A DNA stretch of 64,000 nucleotides, from positions 1,674,001 through 1,738,000 of the forward strand of contig OZ242263.1 in assembly GCA_965207125.1 (NCBI GenBank), given 5' to 3'. This document shows, piece by piece, positions 51,668-60,358 of the stretch. Position 1 is the stretch's first letter. Each line of letters opens with the position of its first letter. The stretch comes from G965207125 sp965207125. GTDB taxonomy: Bacteria; Pseudomonadota; Alphaproteobacteria; Puniceispirillales; UBA1172. The notes beneath the pieces were generated by a model. That model was not told the origin of the DNA. It saw only the letters and a program-made list of their open reading frames with translations, and did no database searches. The position numbers and the translations under genes are program-made.

Positions 51668-54055
51668 TTAAGGTGACCACCAGCCTTTTTTGCTGCGGCT
51701 ATTCTTGGACTTATCAACATCAACAACGTCTATGATTGCTGAGCTTTTGCTCTCGCGTCCGGCGTCGGCCGAGGCGTCCTCTGATTCAGAAGCCGTTTTG
51801 CGTGTGCGCCCACGTGGTTTTGGCTTGTCGTCCTCAGTGGAGGATTCATTTTCCTGCACCTCTTCAGATTTGGCTGGCTTGCGGCGGGTGCGTTTTGGTT
51901 TTTCAACGGGTTCCTCAGCACCATCCGATTGCTCATCTTCGGCTTTCACCGACTTGCGGCGGGTGCGTTTTGGTTTTTCAACGGGTTCCTCAGCACCATC
52001 CGATTGCTCATCTTCGGCTTTCACTGGCTTACGGCGAGTGCGCTTTGGCTTTTCGACGGACTCCTCGGCGCGCCCCGATTGCTCATCTTCGGTTTTCACC
52101 GACTTGCGGCGGGTGCGTTTTGGTTTTTCAGTAGATTCCTCGGTGCTGTCCGATTGTTCATCTTGGGCTTTTGTTGACTTGCGGCGCGTGCGCTTTGGTT
52201 TTTCGGCTTCATCCTCAGATTGGTCGGTCTCGCTCTGCACCTGATCTTTGCCGGTTTCGGCATCATTATCTAATGCATCGACAGAGCTAGCCTCATCCCC
52301 ATCCTCACGTTGTGTGTTGCGGCGACGTCCGCCCCGCTTACCTCGTCTCCGGCGACGGGTTTTGTTCTCATCATCTTGGTTTTCATCCTGAGTCTCGTCA
52401 TTTGAGGAGGGGTCCGATTTATCCGACTTACCACTATCCGACTTTGTCTTTGCATCACTGAATTTGACTGCAGGAGGTATAAGGCTGTTGTCACGTTCAA
52501 GAATGATTGTGGTGTTGTATTGCTCTTCGAGCGCTACGATCACCGCGCGTTTATGATTCAAAAGATAAAACGCGATTTCTTCTGAAACCGTGATATTGAG
52601 GGTTGCGCGCGGTCGCTTCACCAATTCCTCTTCTATTAGTCTGATTACTTCAATCGCCAAATTGGAATTTGATTTTATTCGGCCTGACCCGTCGCAATGC
52701 GGGCAACGATCGGTCATGGATTCGCTTATGCTTGGACGGAGACGCTGGCGCGACATTTCGAGTAAGCCAAACTGGCTAATGTCGCCGACTTGAATCCGCG
52801 CTTTGTCATTTTTTAACTCGTCTTTCAGCTTCCGCTTTACCGCGTTCTTATTGCGTGAGGCGACCATATCGATAAAATCAATCACGATCAGACCTGAAAG
52901 ATCACGTTGCTTTAACTGGCGTGCGACTTCAGCCGCCGCCTCTAGATTCGTTTTAAGTGCCGTTTCCTCTATATTGCGCTCACGCGTTGAGCGGCCTGAA
53001 TTGACGTCAACCGCAACCAGAGCTTCGGTTTGGTCGATGATCAGATAGCCGCCTGATTTGAGTGTTACTTGAGGCTCGTGCAGTGCTGATAACATCGATT
53101 CAACCTTAAACTCTTGGAAAAGGTGTCGGCCGGGTTCTTTATATTCCTTAATCTTCTTAACGTGAGTCGGCATCAGGCTTTTCATGTAACTTTGCGCTAG
53201 TTTGAACGCTTTGTTCCCTTCAACCATGATTTCTTCAATATCCGCGCTGTAATGGTCGCGAATCGATCGTTTAATCAGGTCGCCTTCCTCATAAACCAAA
53301 AACGGTGCGGACGACGTCAAAGTCTTCTCGCGAATCTCATTCCATTCGCTTACCAGATAATTAAAGTCGCGTGTGATCTCGGCTTTTGTTCTTTGCAAAC
53401 CTGCCGTGCGTACGATCACCGCCATCGTAGTTGGAACCTCAAGCTTGCTGATAATCGTTTTCAGCTTCTTGCGGTCAGCCTGATCGCTGATTTTGCGGCT
53501 AACGCCGCCCTTGTGCCATGTGTTTGGCATCAGGACGCAATATCGTCCCGCTAGCGACAGATAGGTCGTCAACGCCGCCCCTTTACTGCCTCGTTCTTCT
53601 TTGGCCACCTGAATAAGTAAGATCTGGTGACGTGAAATCACCTCTTGAATCGAGTAATGACGGCGGAAACGTTCAAAATACCGCCGTTTTATTTTCTCAT
53701 CATCCGGATCGCTATCGTCGGGATTTTCATCCGATGAATCGGTTTCATCATCATCGTTATTGTCGTCATCCGCCGCTTGTTCGGCGAGCAGTTTTTCACG
53801 ATCTTCAATGGGGATTCGATAATAATCGGGATGAATCTCACTAAAAGCGAGAAAACCTTGGCGATTGCCGCCGTATTCAACAAAGGCCGCCTGTAAGGAC
53901 GGCTCAACTCGAGTTACCTTAGCAAGGTATATATTGCCTTTTAGCGGTCTGCGGTGGCTGACTTCGTAGTCAACATCCTCGATTGTGTTGTTGTTCAGAA
54001 CAACAACCCGTGTTTCGTCGCTCTGATGAGCGTCTATCAGAAGTTTTTTTGACAT
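51668..54055 (-). CDS. rne: Ribonuclease E
   Basis: RNase E starts most mRNA decay and matures rRNA and tRNA, working at the membrane with a degradosome. The 795 residues have an S1 RNA-binding domain (about 35-125), interrupted by an acidic insert near 95-115 (DDDNNDDDETDSSDENP). The 5' sensor and DNase I-like domain have VAVDVNSGRST near 343 and LIVIDFIDM near 387. The zinc-link CPHCDGSGR is near 447. The C-terminal half is long, low-complexity and highly charged, with an RRRRRGKRGGRRR segment and five 25-residue repeats. The catalytic half is conventional; the C-terminal half is the part unlike most relatives. Confidence 0.96.
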   Translation of the reverse strand: MSKKLLIDAHQSDETRVVVLNNNTIEDVDYEVSHRRPLKGNIYLAKVTRVEPSLQAAFVEYGGNRQGFLAFSEIHPDYYRIPIEDREKLLAEQAADDDNNDDDETDSSDENPDDSDPDDEKIKRRYFERFRRHYSIQEVISRHQILLIQVAKEERGSKGAALTTYLSLAGRYCVLMPNTWHKGGVSRKISDQADRKKLKTIISKLEVPTTMAVIVRTAGLQRTKAEITRDFNYLVSEWNEIREKTLTSSAPFLVYEEGDLIKRSIRDHYSADIEEIMVEGNKAFKLAQSYMKSLMPTHVKKIKEYKEPGRHLFQEFKVESMLSALHEPQVTLKSGGYLIIDQTEALVAVDVNSGRSTRERNIEETALKTNLEAAAEVARQLKQRDLSGLIVIDFIDMVASRNKNAVKRKLKDELKNDKARIQVGDISQFGLLEMSRQRLRPSISESMTDRCPHCDGSGRIKSNSNLAIEVIRLIEEELVKRPRATLNITVSEEIAFYLLNHKRAVIVALEEQYNTTIILERDNSLIPPAVKFSDAKTKSDSGKSDKSDPSSNDETQDENQDDENKTRRRRRGKRGGRRRNTQREDGDEASSVDALDNDAETGKDQVQSETDQSEDEAEKPKRTRRKSTKAQDEQSDSTEESTEKPKRTRRKSVKTEDEQSGRAEESVEKPKRTRRKPVKAEDEQSDGAEEPVEKPKRTRRKSVKAEDEQSDGAEEPVEKPKRTRRKPAKSEEVQENESSTEDDKPKPRGRTRKTASESEDASADAGRESKSSAIIDVVDVDKSKNSRSKKGWWSP
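51830..52204 (-). repeat. Five tandem 75-bp (25-residue) repeats in rne
   Basis: The repeat unit encodes EKPKRTRRK followed by about 16 acidic/polar residues, repeated every 75 bases: the GCGGCG-containing block recurs near 51881, 51956, 52031, 52106 and 52181. The two middle copies are nearly identical in DNA, while the last (lowest coordinates) is diverged. Exact 75-bp phasing points to unequal recombination or slippage. The basic core could bind RNA or partners. Confidence 0.92.
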
Positions 54056-54101
54056 GGATTGGACTTTCCGTGGCGCGCGTGACCATTTCTGTCATTTCGC
54101 G

Positions 54102-54135
54102 AGCGCCGAGCGCTATTGCCGTCAGACTTTGTCTG
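54102..54135 (-). promoter_or_regulatory. Two hairpins in the rne leader
   Basis: AGCGC-CGA-GCGCT (54102-54114) and CAGAC-TTT-GTCTG (54123-54135) form two adjacent perfect 5-bp stem-loops, about 45-80 bases upstream of the rne start codon. RNase E autoregulates through leader hairpins in Enterobacteria; an equivalent role here is inference. Confidence 0.4.
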
Positions 54136-54332
54136 GCGTCAAATCTTTGCAAGGGCTGGTAATGAATCTGCATGGAAGGCGTCACATTTACTAAAAAGGA
54201 TGAATAATCATCCAATTAACATTAAGATCACGGCTAAATTATGATCACCACAATAAGCCCGACCCGCTAGATATTTCTAAAGTCGCCGCGAACCTTTCTT
54301 CTTATGCTCGATGGCGCTTCATTTCGTGTTCA

Positions 54333-54363
54333 GGCGGATGATCATCACGTGATCTTGTCCGCC
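54333..54363 (-). promoter_or_regulatory. Hairpin at the 5' end of the predicted rne leader
   Basis: GGCGGA and TCCGCC (54333-54338 and 54358-54363) pair, and inside them GATCA and TGATC pair (54340-54344 and 54350-54354) around a 5-base loop. The predicted rne transcript would start close before it, so this would be a 5'-terminal stem, which can protect mRNA from decay. Confidence 0.45.
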
Positions 54364-54381
54364 CAGAATTTCATAATAGGA

Positions 54382-54410
54382 CCTATACCTCATTTATCAT
54401 CTTATGGCAA
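54382..54410 (-). promoter_or_regulatory. Candidate rne promoter
   Basis: On the minus strand TTGCCA (54405-54410) and TATAGG (54382-54387) are 17 bases apart. Transcription from here would give rne a leader of about 320 bases containing the hairpins at 54333-54363 and 54102-54135. Confidence 0.4.
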
Positions 54411-54535
54411 CACAAATTAAAATCAGGCCGCTACAGCAAAGTAGATGATGAGGACGTAATAAGGCTTTTCCAGCGCGTGGTGAATTCAAGCGCGCGTCCG
54501 AATTTGAAAGCATCGCAAATGATAACCGTCATCAA

Positions 54536-54727
54536 TCATGCGTGCAGCTGTTGCCTTCCAGATTCTATAACATTTTGAACATTTTTGCCGCTTACACCAA
54601 GTACAAGCCCCGCTTTGGTGGTGGTGATGGCTCCACCTCGAAGCATGCGAGATACGAGAGAAACAAGTGCCGGTCCTGCGCGATGACGGCGAATGATCGA
54701 GTATGGGGATGAAAAGCCCCATCCAAT
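54536..54727 (-). other. Unexplained 63-codon open frame, possible decayed helix-turn-helix fragment
   Basis: The frame is open between TGA at 54728-54730 and TGA at 54536-54538. Its end reads GGAITTTKAGLVLGVSGKNV, resembling a helix-turn-helix (alanine/glycine before a LGVS turn). A second reading frame at 54592-54780 (MIEQDALAIKPFCKTL) overlaps the upstream half, so the pair may be a frameshifted gene remnant. I do not recognise a family. The frame has no ribosome binding site and only one internal ATG, so it is unlikely to be translated as it stands. Confidence 0.25.
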
Positions 54728-54808
54728 TCACTCAAGGTTTTGCAAAATGGCTTGATCGCTAGCGCATCCTGCTCAATCATGCTAAGTCGTCAAATTGTGA
54801 AGCAGAAT

Positions 54809-56140
54809 ATGACCAGATATCTTGCCAAGGTAATCCTGACCCCGCTTATGCTCTTTTTGTCGGGATGGGCTTATGCTGACACTCCATTGATCACCGGACT
54901 TAGAGTCGGGCATCTTGATGACGCATCCCGACTGGTCATCGAAACCTCTGAGCCGCTTCCTATCTCGATGCTATTATTGGTAGAACCCTATCGATTAGTG
55001 GTTGATATGCCTTATGCGAGGTGGAGGGTTGCTGATCTTGGCGCATCTGGCGCACTCAATGTTTCGCCGATGCACGGTTTTCGCTTCGGCTCGCCTAAGT
55101 CCGATATTTCGAGACTGGTTATCGAACTTGAAAACCCCGCTGTGCCTGAACAGATTTTCCGCTTGCCGCCTAATGATGGTGGGCATCGGTTGGTTATTGA
55201 TCTGGTTACGCGCGGTGAGACAGCCTTTACCGTGGCCGCAAGAGCGTTGCTGAAAAATCGACGCTCCATTATTGTCACTGAAACGCCGACACCTCGACAA
55301 ACTGGCTCGGTTCCCGCGCCTAAACCAAAACCATCACCTCCTAAGAGTGCAGTTGAAAAAGAGATTATCATTGCAGGGGTTCCAATTATTGTTGCCCCGC
55401 GTCCACGCCCTAAAGAAATTATCGAAAGAGACAGAAAATGGAGGGTTTTTATCGATGCGGGGCATGGCGGTAAAGACCCTGGGGCTATCGGAATATCAGG
55501 ACTTAAGGAAAAAGATGTTACCCTGAAAGCCGCTCTTGAACTTGCCCGGCAATTTGAAGTAAGTGGGCGCGTTACAACTATTCTATCACGCGTTGATGAT
55601 CGTTTTCATCGGCTACGGCGGCGAATTTCGTTGGCACGTGACAGCTATGCGGACGTCTTTATCTCGCTTCATGCTGACGCCGCACCGTCCTCTAAAGCCA
55701 GAGGCGTTTCAGTTTTCACTTTGTCCGATGTGGCCTCAGATAAAGAGGCGGCCTTGCTCGCATCACAAGAAAACAAAGCCGATCTGATCGGCGGGCCTGA
55801 TCTCGATACGATAGATCCTGAAATAACCCCTGTTCTGCTAGGTATTTTTCAGCGCGAATCGATGAATCAATCCAGCATTCTGGCTGATAATTTGCTTAAG
55901 GAATTTCATGATTTACCTACGTTGCGGCGTGGGCATCGTTTCGCCGGATTTGCGGTGCTTAAATCGCCTGACATTCCATCAGTTCTCATTGAAATGGGGT
56001 TTCTCACCAACAAAAAGGATGAGCGTAATCTTGCTAATGCTGCTTACCGGAAAAAACTCATGAAGCGCGTGGCTAAGGCTGTGTTGGAATTTCTTGATGA
56101 AAACCAATCGCCCCTTCCATCCTCGATTCCCCAAGGTTGA
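54809..56140 (+). CDS. amiC: N-acetylmuramoyl-L-alanine amidase AmiC
   Basis: AmiC cleaves the bond between muramic acid and the peptide in peptidoglycan to separate daughter cells. The start at 54809 (MTRYLAKVILTPLML) gives 443 residues beginning with the signal peptide (about 1-25, ending AYA). An AMIN domain (about 35-130) targets the division site. The Amidase_3 domain has the zinc motif FIDAGHGGKDPGAIG (near 214), with further ligands ISLHADAA near 289 and the glutamate in LIEMGFLTN near 400. The gene begins the amiC-mrcA-prfB block. The upstream 20-odd residues in the open frame lack support. Confidence 0.94.
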   Translation: MTRYLAKVILTPLMLFLSGWAYADTPLITGLRVGHLDDASRLVIETSEPLPISMLLLVEPYRLVVDMPYARWRVADLGASGALNVSPMHGFRFGSPKSDISRLVIELENPAVPEQIFRLPPNDGGHRLVIDLVTRGETAFTVAARALLKNRRSIIVTETPTPRQTGSVPAPKPKPSPPKSAVEKEIIIAGVPIIVAPRPRPKEIIERDRKWRVFIDAGHGGKDPGAIGISGLKEKDVTLKAALELARQFEVSGRVTTILSRVDDRFHRLRRRISLARDSYADVFISLHADAAPSSKARGVSVFTLSDVASDKEAALLASQENKADLIGGPDLDTIDPEITPVLLGIFQRESMNQSSILADNLLKEFHDLPTLRRGHRFAGFAVLKSPDIPSVLIEMGFLTNKKDERNLANAAYRKKLMKRVAKAVLEFLDENQSPLPSSIPQG

Positions 56141-56215
56141 TCTCGCCACAATGAAGCCATTTTTCTTGCGTAAAGATCAATGCGTTATAGTTAGTCATTC
56201 TAACTGGGAGATAAG

Positions 56216-58720
56216 ATGCGTCAGATGATGAGATTTCTACTCAGATCGGCTTTGAAAGTTATGGCTTTAACTTTTTTTCTGGCCGCTATCGGGATTATCG
56301 GGTTGATTCTGATCGGCTGGAATTACGGACGTGATTTGCCTGATCATGAACAACTCGCCGCTTATGAGCCGAATGTTGTCACGCGCGTTTATGCCGGGAA
56401 TGGTGCACTTTTGGCTGAATTTGCTATCGAAAAACGTATTTTTGTTCCGACCACCTCAATCCCTAAGCCGGTGATTCAGGCTTTCCTATCAGCTGAAGAT
56501 AAGGATTTTTATCGTCATTTCGGATTAGATGCCAAGGCGCTGATTCGTGCGGTCAGCACCAATATTATCAATTTAGGCACTGGCCGGCGACCAGTCGGTG
56601 CCTCAACCATCACCCAGCAAGTCGCAAAAAACTTCCTTTTGACCAATGAACTTTCATATCGCCGCAAAATCAAGGAAGCGATTCTCGCCATTCGCATGGA
56701 ACGCGCTTTTACCAAAGAGCAGATTCTCGAACTCTATCTCAACGAGATTTATCTCGGTTTCGGCAGCTATGGAGTGGCGGCCGCCGCGCTTAACTATTTT
56801 GATAAGCCTCTTGATGCTCTGACTCTCGCCGAGATCGCTTATCTAGCCGCTTTGCCGAAAGCTCCTAATAACTATCATCCGACCCGCAAGCGTAAAGCTG
56901 CTATTGGTCGTCGCAACTGGGTTTTGCAGCAAATGGTCGAGAACGATTTTATTAGTGAAGATGAGGCTAAAAGAGCTTCCGGTGAGCCGATCAACTTGCG
57001 GTCACGTTCCGCAGGAGATGGTGCGGAGGCCCCGTTCTTTACTGAGGAGGTAAGGCGCGAAATCGCTAAAACTTTCGGGCAGGATCAACTGTATCGTGGC
57101 GGGTTAGCGGTGCGGACGTCGCTTGACCCTTCTTTGCAACTCATCGCCGAAGAATCTCTTACCTCGGGGCTTGAATCCCTCGATAAAAGGCAAGGTTGGC
57201 GGGGCTCTCTCGGATGGATCGATGACGCCAACACCGCCGACTCCGATGCCATCATAAAAACCCTCGCCGCTTATCAATCGATGATGCTGACTGAACGGAA
57301 GCCTGCGATGGTTGTTTCAGTTAAACCTTCCACCGCCGCAATCCTCGTTTTGTCTGAGGCTGGCGATGATCTAATCGATGGCATCATTCCGTTTGCTCTT
57401 GCTGATTGGGCTTATCCGCCCAGACGCCGCGATGGAACACGACCGCCGCCAATAACGTCATTGCGTGAGGCGCTTAAAGCCGGTGATATCATAATGGTTC
57501 AGCGGCCCGAAACCGTTCCTGATCGCGTTAAACGCCACAAAGACCTTGTCATTACTGATAAGATCTGGGCTCTTGGGCAAATTCCTTTGGTGCAGGGCGC
57601 ACTGGTCGCCCTTGACCCCCATACCGGACGCGTGCTGGCGATGACTGGTGGTTATAATCCCAGACAAACGCAATTTAATCGTGCGACGCAAGCGCGGCGG
57701 CAGCCGGGGTCGTCATTCAAGCCTTTCGTTTATCTGGCGGCGCTTGATAACGGCTACTCACCCATCACGCTGATCCTCGATGCCCCTCTGGCCGTGGATC
57801 AAGGGCCGGGCTTGCCAAAATGGAAACCCGCTAATTACACAAAGCGATTTTATGGCCCAAGCATTATGCGCCTCGGAATAGAGCAGTCGCGCAACCTCAT
57901 GACCGCAAGGCTTGCTATGACGCTGGGTATGCCAGTCGTTCAGGACTATGCCAAACGATTTGGCGTTGATGATGATATGCCGTCTTTATGGTCGATGTCA
58001 CTCGGTGCGGGCGAGACGACTTTGCTTCGACTCACCGCCGCTTACGGTATGATCGTTAATGGTGGGTTTTATATAGAACCAACCATGATCGACAGAGTGC
58101 AGAATCGCTATGGCAAAACAGTCTATCGCCATGATAAACGCGGTTGCGCTGGATGTAGCCTCACCGAACTGTCTGATGATGGCACGCTCTTAAATCCACC
58201 GCCTTTTGCTGATATCCGTCCACGCATCACGGATCAGGCTTCGGCTTATCAAATGGTCACCATGCTCGAAGGTGTGGTGCGGCGCGGTACTGCTCGCAGT
58301 ATGAAAGATATCTCTTTTGCTGTTGCTGGTAAAACCGGCACAACCAATGACAATACTAATGGTTGGTTTGTTGGCTTTAGCCCTGACCTTGTGGTCGGAG
58401 TCTATATCGGTTTTGACCAACCAAAACCATTGGGTAGAGCGGAAACGGGCTCGACGACTGCGGTGCCGGTATTTGCCAACTTCATCACCGACGCTCTGGC
58501 CGACACGCCCTCTGTGCCTTTCAGGCGTCCTGATGGCGTTAATCTTTACACTATCAATTTCAAAACTGGGGTGCGGGCGCAATTAGGTGAGTCTGACGCT
58601 GTGCTCGAAGCTTTTAAACCTGGACAAAGACCCTTTTCACCTGACTCTGCTAGTAGTGTGATAGATGTTCCTGGCCAAAATACTGCCACGATTTCGCGTA
58701 CCGTACCGGGGCTATATTAA
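56216..58720 (+). CDS. mrcA: Penicillin-binding protein 1A (bifunctional transglycosylase/transpeptidase)
   Basis: PBP1A polymerises glycan strands and cross-links peptides at the outer face of the inner membrane. The 834 residues have an N-terminal anchor (about 12-37). The GT51 transglycosylase domain contains EDKDFYRHFGLD (near 92), GASTITQQVAKNF (near 127) and LYLNEIYLG (near 175). A middle region and the transpeptidase domain follow, with SSFKP (near 498), SRN (near 562) and KTGTT (near 705). The length is normal. The start has GGGAG upstream. It lies 75 bp after amiC. Confidence 0.96.
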   Translation: MRQMMRFLLRSALKVMALTFFLAAIGIIGLILIGWNYGRDLPDHEQLAAYEPNVVTRVYAGNGALLAEFAIEKRIFVPTTSIPKPVIQAFLSAEDKDFYRHFGLDAKALIRAVSTNIINLGTGRRPVGASTITQQVAKNFLLTNELSYRRKIKEAILAIRMERAFTKEQILELYLNEIYLGFGSYGVAAAALNYFDKPLDALTLAEIAYLAALPKAPNNYHPTRKRKAAIGRRNWVLQQMVENDFISEDEAKRASGEPINLRSRSAGDGAEAPFFTEEVRREIAKTFGQDQLYRGGLAVRTSLDPSLQLIAEESLTSGLESLDKRQGWRGSLGWIDDANTADSDAIIKTLAAYQSMMLTERKPAMVVSVKPSTAAILVLSEAGDDLIDGIIPFALADWAYPPRRRDGTRPPPITSLREALKAGDIIMVQRPETVPDRVKRHKDLVITDKIWALGQIPLVQGALVALDPHTGRVLAMTGGYNPRQTQFNRATQARRQPGSSFKPFVYLAALDNGYSPITLILDAPLAVDQGPGLPKWKPANYTKRFYGPSIMRLGIEQSRNLMTARLAMTLGMPVVQDYAKRFGVDDDMPSLWSMSLGAGETTLLRLTAAYGMIVNGGFYIEPTMIDRVQNRYGKTVYRHDKRGCAGCSLTELSDDGTLLNPPPFADIRPRITDQASAYQMVTMLEGVVRRGTARSMKDISFAVAGKTGTTNDNTNGWFVGFSPDLVVGVYIGFDQPKPLGRAETGSTTAVPVFANFITDALADTPSVPFRRPDGVNLYTINFKTGVRAQLGESDAVLEAFKPGQRPFSPDSASSVIDVPGQNTATISRTVPGLY

Positions 58721-58780
58721 CGCCCTAAATCTATTACAGACTTGCCGAGAAGGGGTACTTTGCGTTAACCACCCATTATC

Positions 58781-59881
58781 ATGAGTGCAGAAACTGACCA
58801 TAAAGCCGATACGATCAGATCCGCGATGGTTCTGTTGCGGCGGCATGCAGACTGGGATCAGAGCATTGCTAGAATAGAAGAACTCCGCAAACTGTCTGAG
58901 GATCAGAAACTGTGGGATGATCAGGAGCGCGCCCAAAATATCCTACGCGAGAAAACCCACCTTGAGCAGAGCATAGATGGTATCAAAGAGATGGAAAAGC
59001 ATCTCGATGACACTCTGGATTTGATCGCTATGGCTGAAGCCGAGGGTGATGACGGGCTTATCGGCGAACTCAATGATCAACTTGCTGACCTTGAAACACT
59101 GGCCTTGCGTAAGCAGCTGGAAAGCCTGCTGTCAGGTGAAGCTGATAGTAACGATTGTTTTGTTGAAATTCACGCGGGAGCTGGTGGTACTGAATCGCAG
59201 GATTGGGCAGAAATGTTGCAACGCATGTATGCACGATGGGCGGAAAGGCGAGGTTATGCGGTCAGTTATATAGAAGAAAGCCCTGGCGAGGAAGCAGGGC
59301 TAAAATCAAGCACCATGCGTTTTAGCGGCAATCAGGCTTATGGCTGGCTTAAAACCGAATCCGGCGTTCATCGCTTGGTGCGTATTTCGCCTTATGACAG
59401 CTCGTCGCGCCGCCATACAAGTTTTGCCTCTATTTGGATTTATCCTGTGGTCGATGAGACGATCGAGGTTGAGATCGATGAGAAAGATCTGCGGGTTGAC
59501 ACCTACAGAGCGTCAGGAGCCGGCGGGCAACACGTCAATAAAACCGATTCAGCCATCAGAATAACCCATCTGCCCACAGGAATTGTCGTCCAGTGTCAGA
59601 ACGACCGCTCGCAACATCGCAATCGAGCCACCGCTTTGGCGATGCTCAAAGCGAGGCTTTATGAAGCCGAGTTGCAACGCCGTGAAGCTGAGGCGGATGC
59701 TGATGCTGCCTCCAAATCCGAGATTGGCTGGGGCAACCAAATCAGGTCATATGTTCTCCACCCTTATCAGATGGTCAAAGACCTGCGCACGCAAACCGAA
59801 ACAGGCAACACTCAAGGCGTTCTCGATGGCGATATTGACGCGTTTCTCGAAGCAGGACTCGCCCATAAACTAGGAAAATAG
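58781..59881 (+). CDS. prfB: Peptide chain release factor 2
   Basis: RF2 terminates translation at UGA and UAA. The 366 residues have the coiled-coil domain 1 (about 1-110) and the stop-codon recognition motif SPY in place of the textbook SPF (near 207, RISPYDSSSRRHTSF). The GGQ motif that triggers peptide release is near 250 (GAGGQHVNK). The region where E. coli prfB carries its in-frame UGA and +1 frameshift (near codon 26, RRHADWDQS) is a single continuous frame here, so there is no autoregulatory frameshift. No ribosome binding site is obvious at the ATG. Confidence 0.95.
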   Translation: MSAETDHKADTIRSAMVLLRRHADWDQSIARIEELRKLSEDQKLWDDQERAQNILREKTHLEQSIDGIKEMEKHLDDTLDLIAMAEAEGDDGLIGELNDQLADLETLALRKQLESLLSGEADSNDCFVEIHAGAGGTESQDWAEMLQRMYARWAERRGYAVSYIEESPGEEAGLKSSTMRFSGNQAYGWLKTESGVHRLVRISPYDSSSRRHTSFASIWIYPVVDETIEVEIDEKDLRVDTYRASGAGGQHVNKTDSAIRITHLPTGIVVQCQNDRSQHRNRATALAMLKARLYEAELQRREAEADADAASKSEIGWGNQIRSYVLHPYQMVKDLRTQTETGNTQGVLDGDIDAFLEAGLAHKLGK

Positions 59882-59896
59882 ACTCGAACTAAGAGC

Positions 59897-60358
59897 TTAT
59901 GCCATCTCGCGCACGAAGTTGAGCACCTCTTCGGCATGGCCTTCGACCTTAACATTTGGCCAAATTTTGCGAATGATCCCATCGCTATCAATGACAAATG
60001 TTACGCGCGCGACGCCCATAAATGTCTTGCCATACATTGATTTTTCAACCCAGACCCCAAAGCTCTCACAAATATCACTGTCATCATCCGCACCGAGCGC
60101 GCAAGTCAGGTCATATTTTTCACGGAATTTTCCTTGTTTTTTCGTATCATCTTTAGATATCCCGATGACAGATACGCCAAGCGCATCAAACTCGCCTTTC
60201 AGCCGTGAGAACGCACCGGCCTCTATCGTACAGCCCGGTGTATCGGCTTTCGGGAAAAAGAACACCACAGTAGCCTTATCGCTATCCTTTAGCGCGAATG
60301 AACCTTCATCGGTGGCGATCGTAAAACTAGGCGCTTTATCACCTTCTTTAAGCATCAT
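59897..60358 (-). CDS. bcp: Thioredoxin-dependent peroxiredoxin (Bcp/PrxQ)
   Basis: Bcp reduces hydrogen peroxide and organic peroxides. The start at 60358 has a perfect AGGAGG (spacing six) and drops 13 unsupported residues, leaving 153. The peroxidatic cysteine is in TPGCTIEAGAFSRL (near 46). In E. coli the resolving cysteine is five residues later (CTVQAC); here that position is glycine. Cysteines remain near 81 (DLTCALG) and 92 (DICESFG), and one of these may resolve, as in the two-Cys PrxQ subtype. The gene is convergent with prfB. Confidence 0.95.
   Translation of the reverse strand: MMLKEGDKAPSFTIATDEGSFALKDSDKATVVFFFPKADTPGCTIEAGAFSRLKGEFDALGVSVIGISKDDTKKQGKFREKYDLTCALGADDDSDICESFGVWVEKSMYGKTFMGVARVTFVIDSDGIIRKIWPNVKVEGHAEEVLNFVREMA

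Larger units (their letters stand above)
54056..54808. other. Long intergenic region upstream of rne and amiC
   Basis: No recognised gene is here. On the minus strand it contains the rne leader with several hairpins and a candidate promoter at 54382-54410. A minus-strand open frame at 54536-54727 is described separately. On the plus strand a 38-codon frame starts at 54304 but has no convincing support. The amiC start lies at 54809. Confidence 0.6.

Noticed and set aside
51690..52244. A 184-codon frame on the plus strand opposite the rne C-terminal half, and other long frames there.
   Set aside because: It is an antisense shadow of the low-complexity repeats; its residues (repeats of RRVRFGFST) follow the 75-bp period of rne, not a protein of its own.
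54304..54420. A 38-codon plus-strand frame (MLDGASFRVQADDHH...) in the rne leader region.
   Set aside because: It has no ribosome binding site, no family resemblance, and overlaps the candidate rne promoter and the 54333-54363 hairpin on the other strand; more likely a chance frame.
56180..56215. A promoter for mrcA with TTGCGT and TATAGT.
   Set aside because: The spacing is 14 bases, too short for sigma-70; the gene may be read from amiC.
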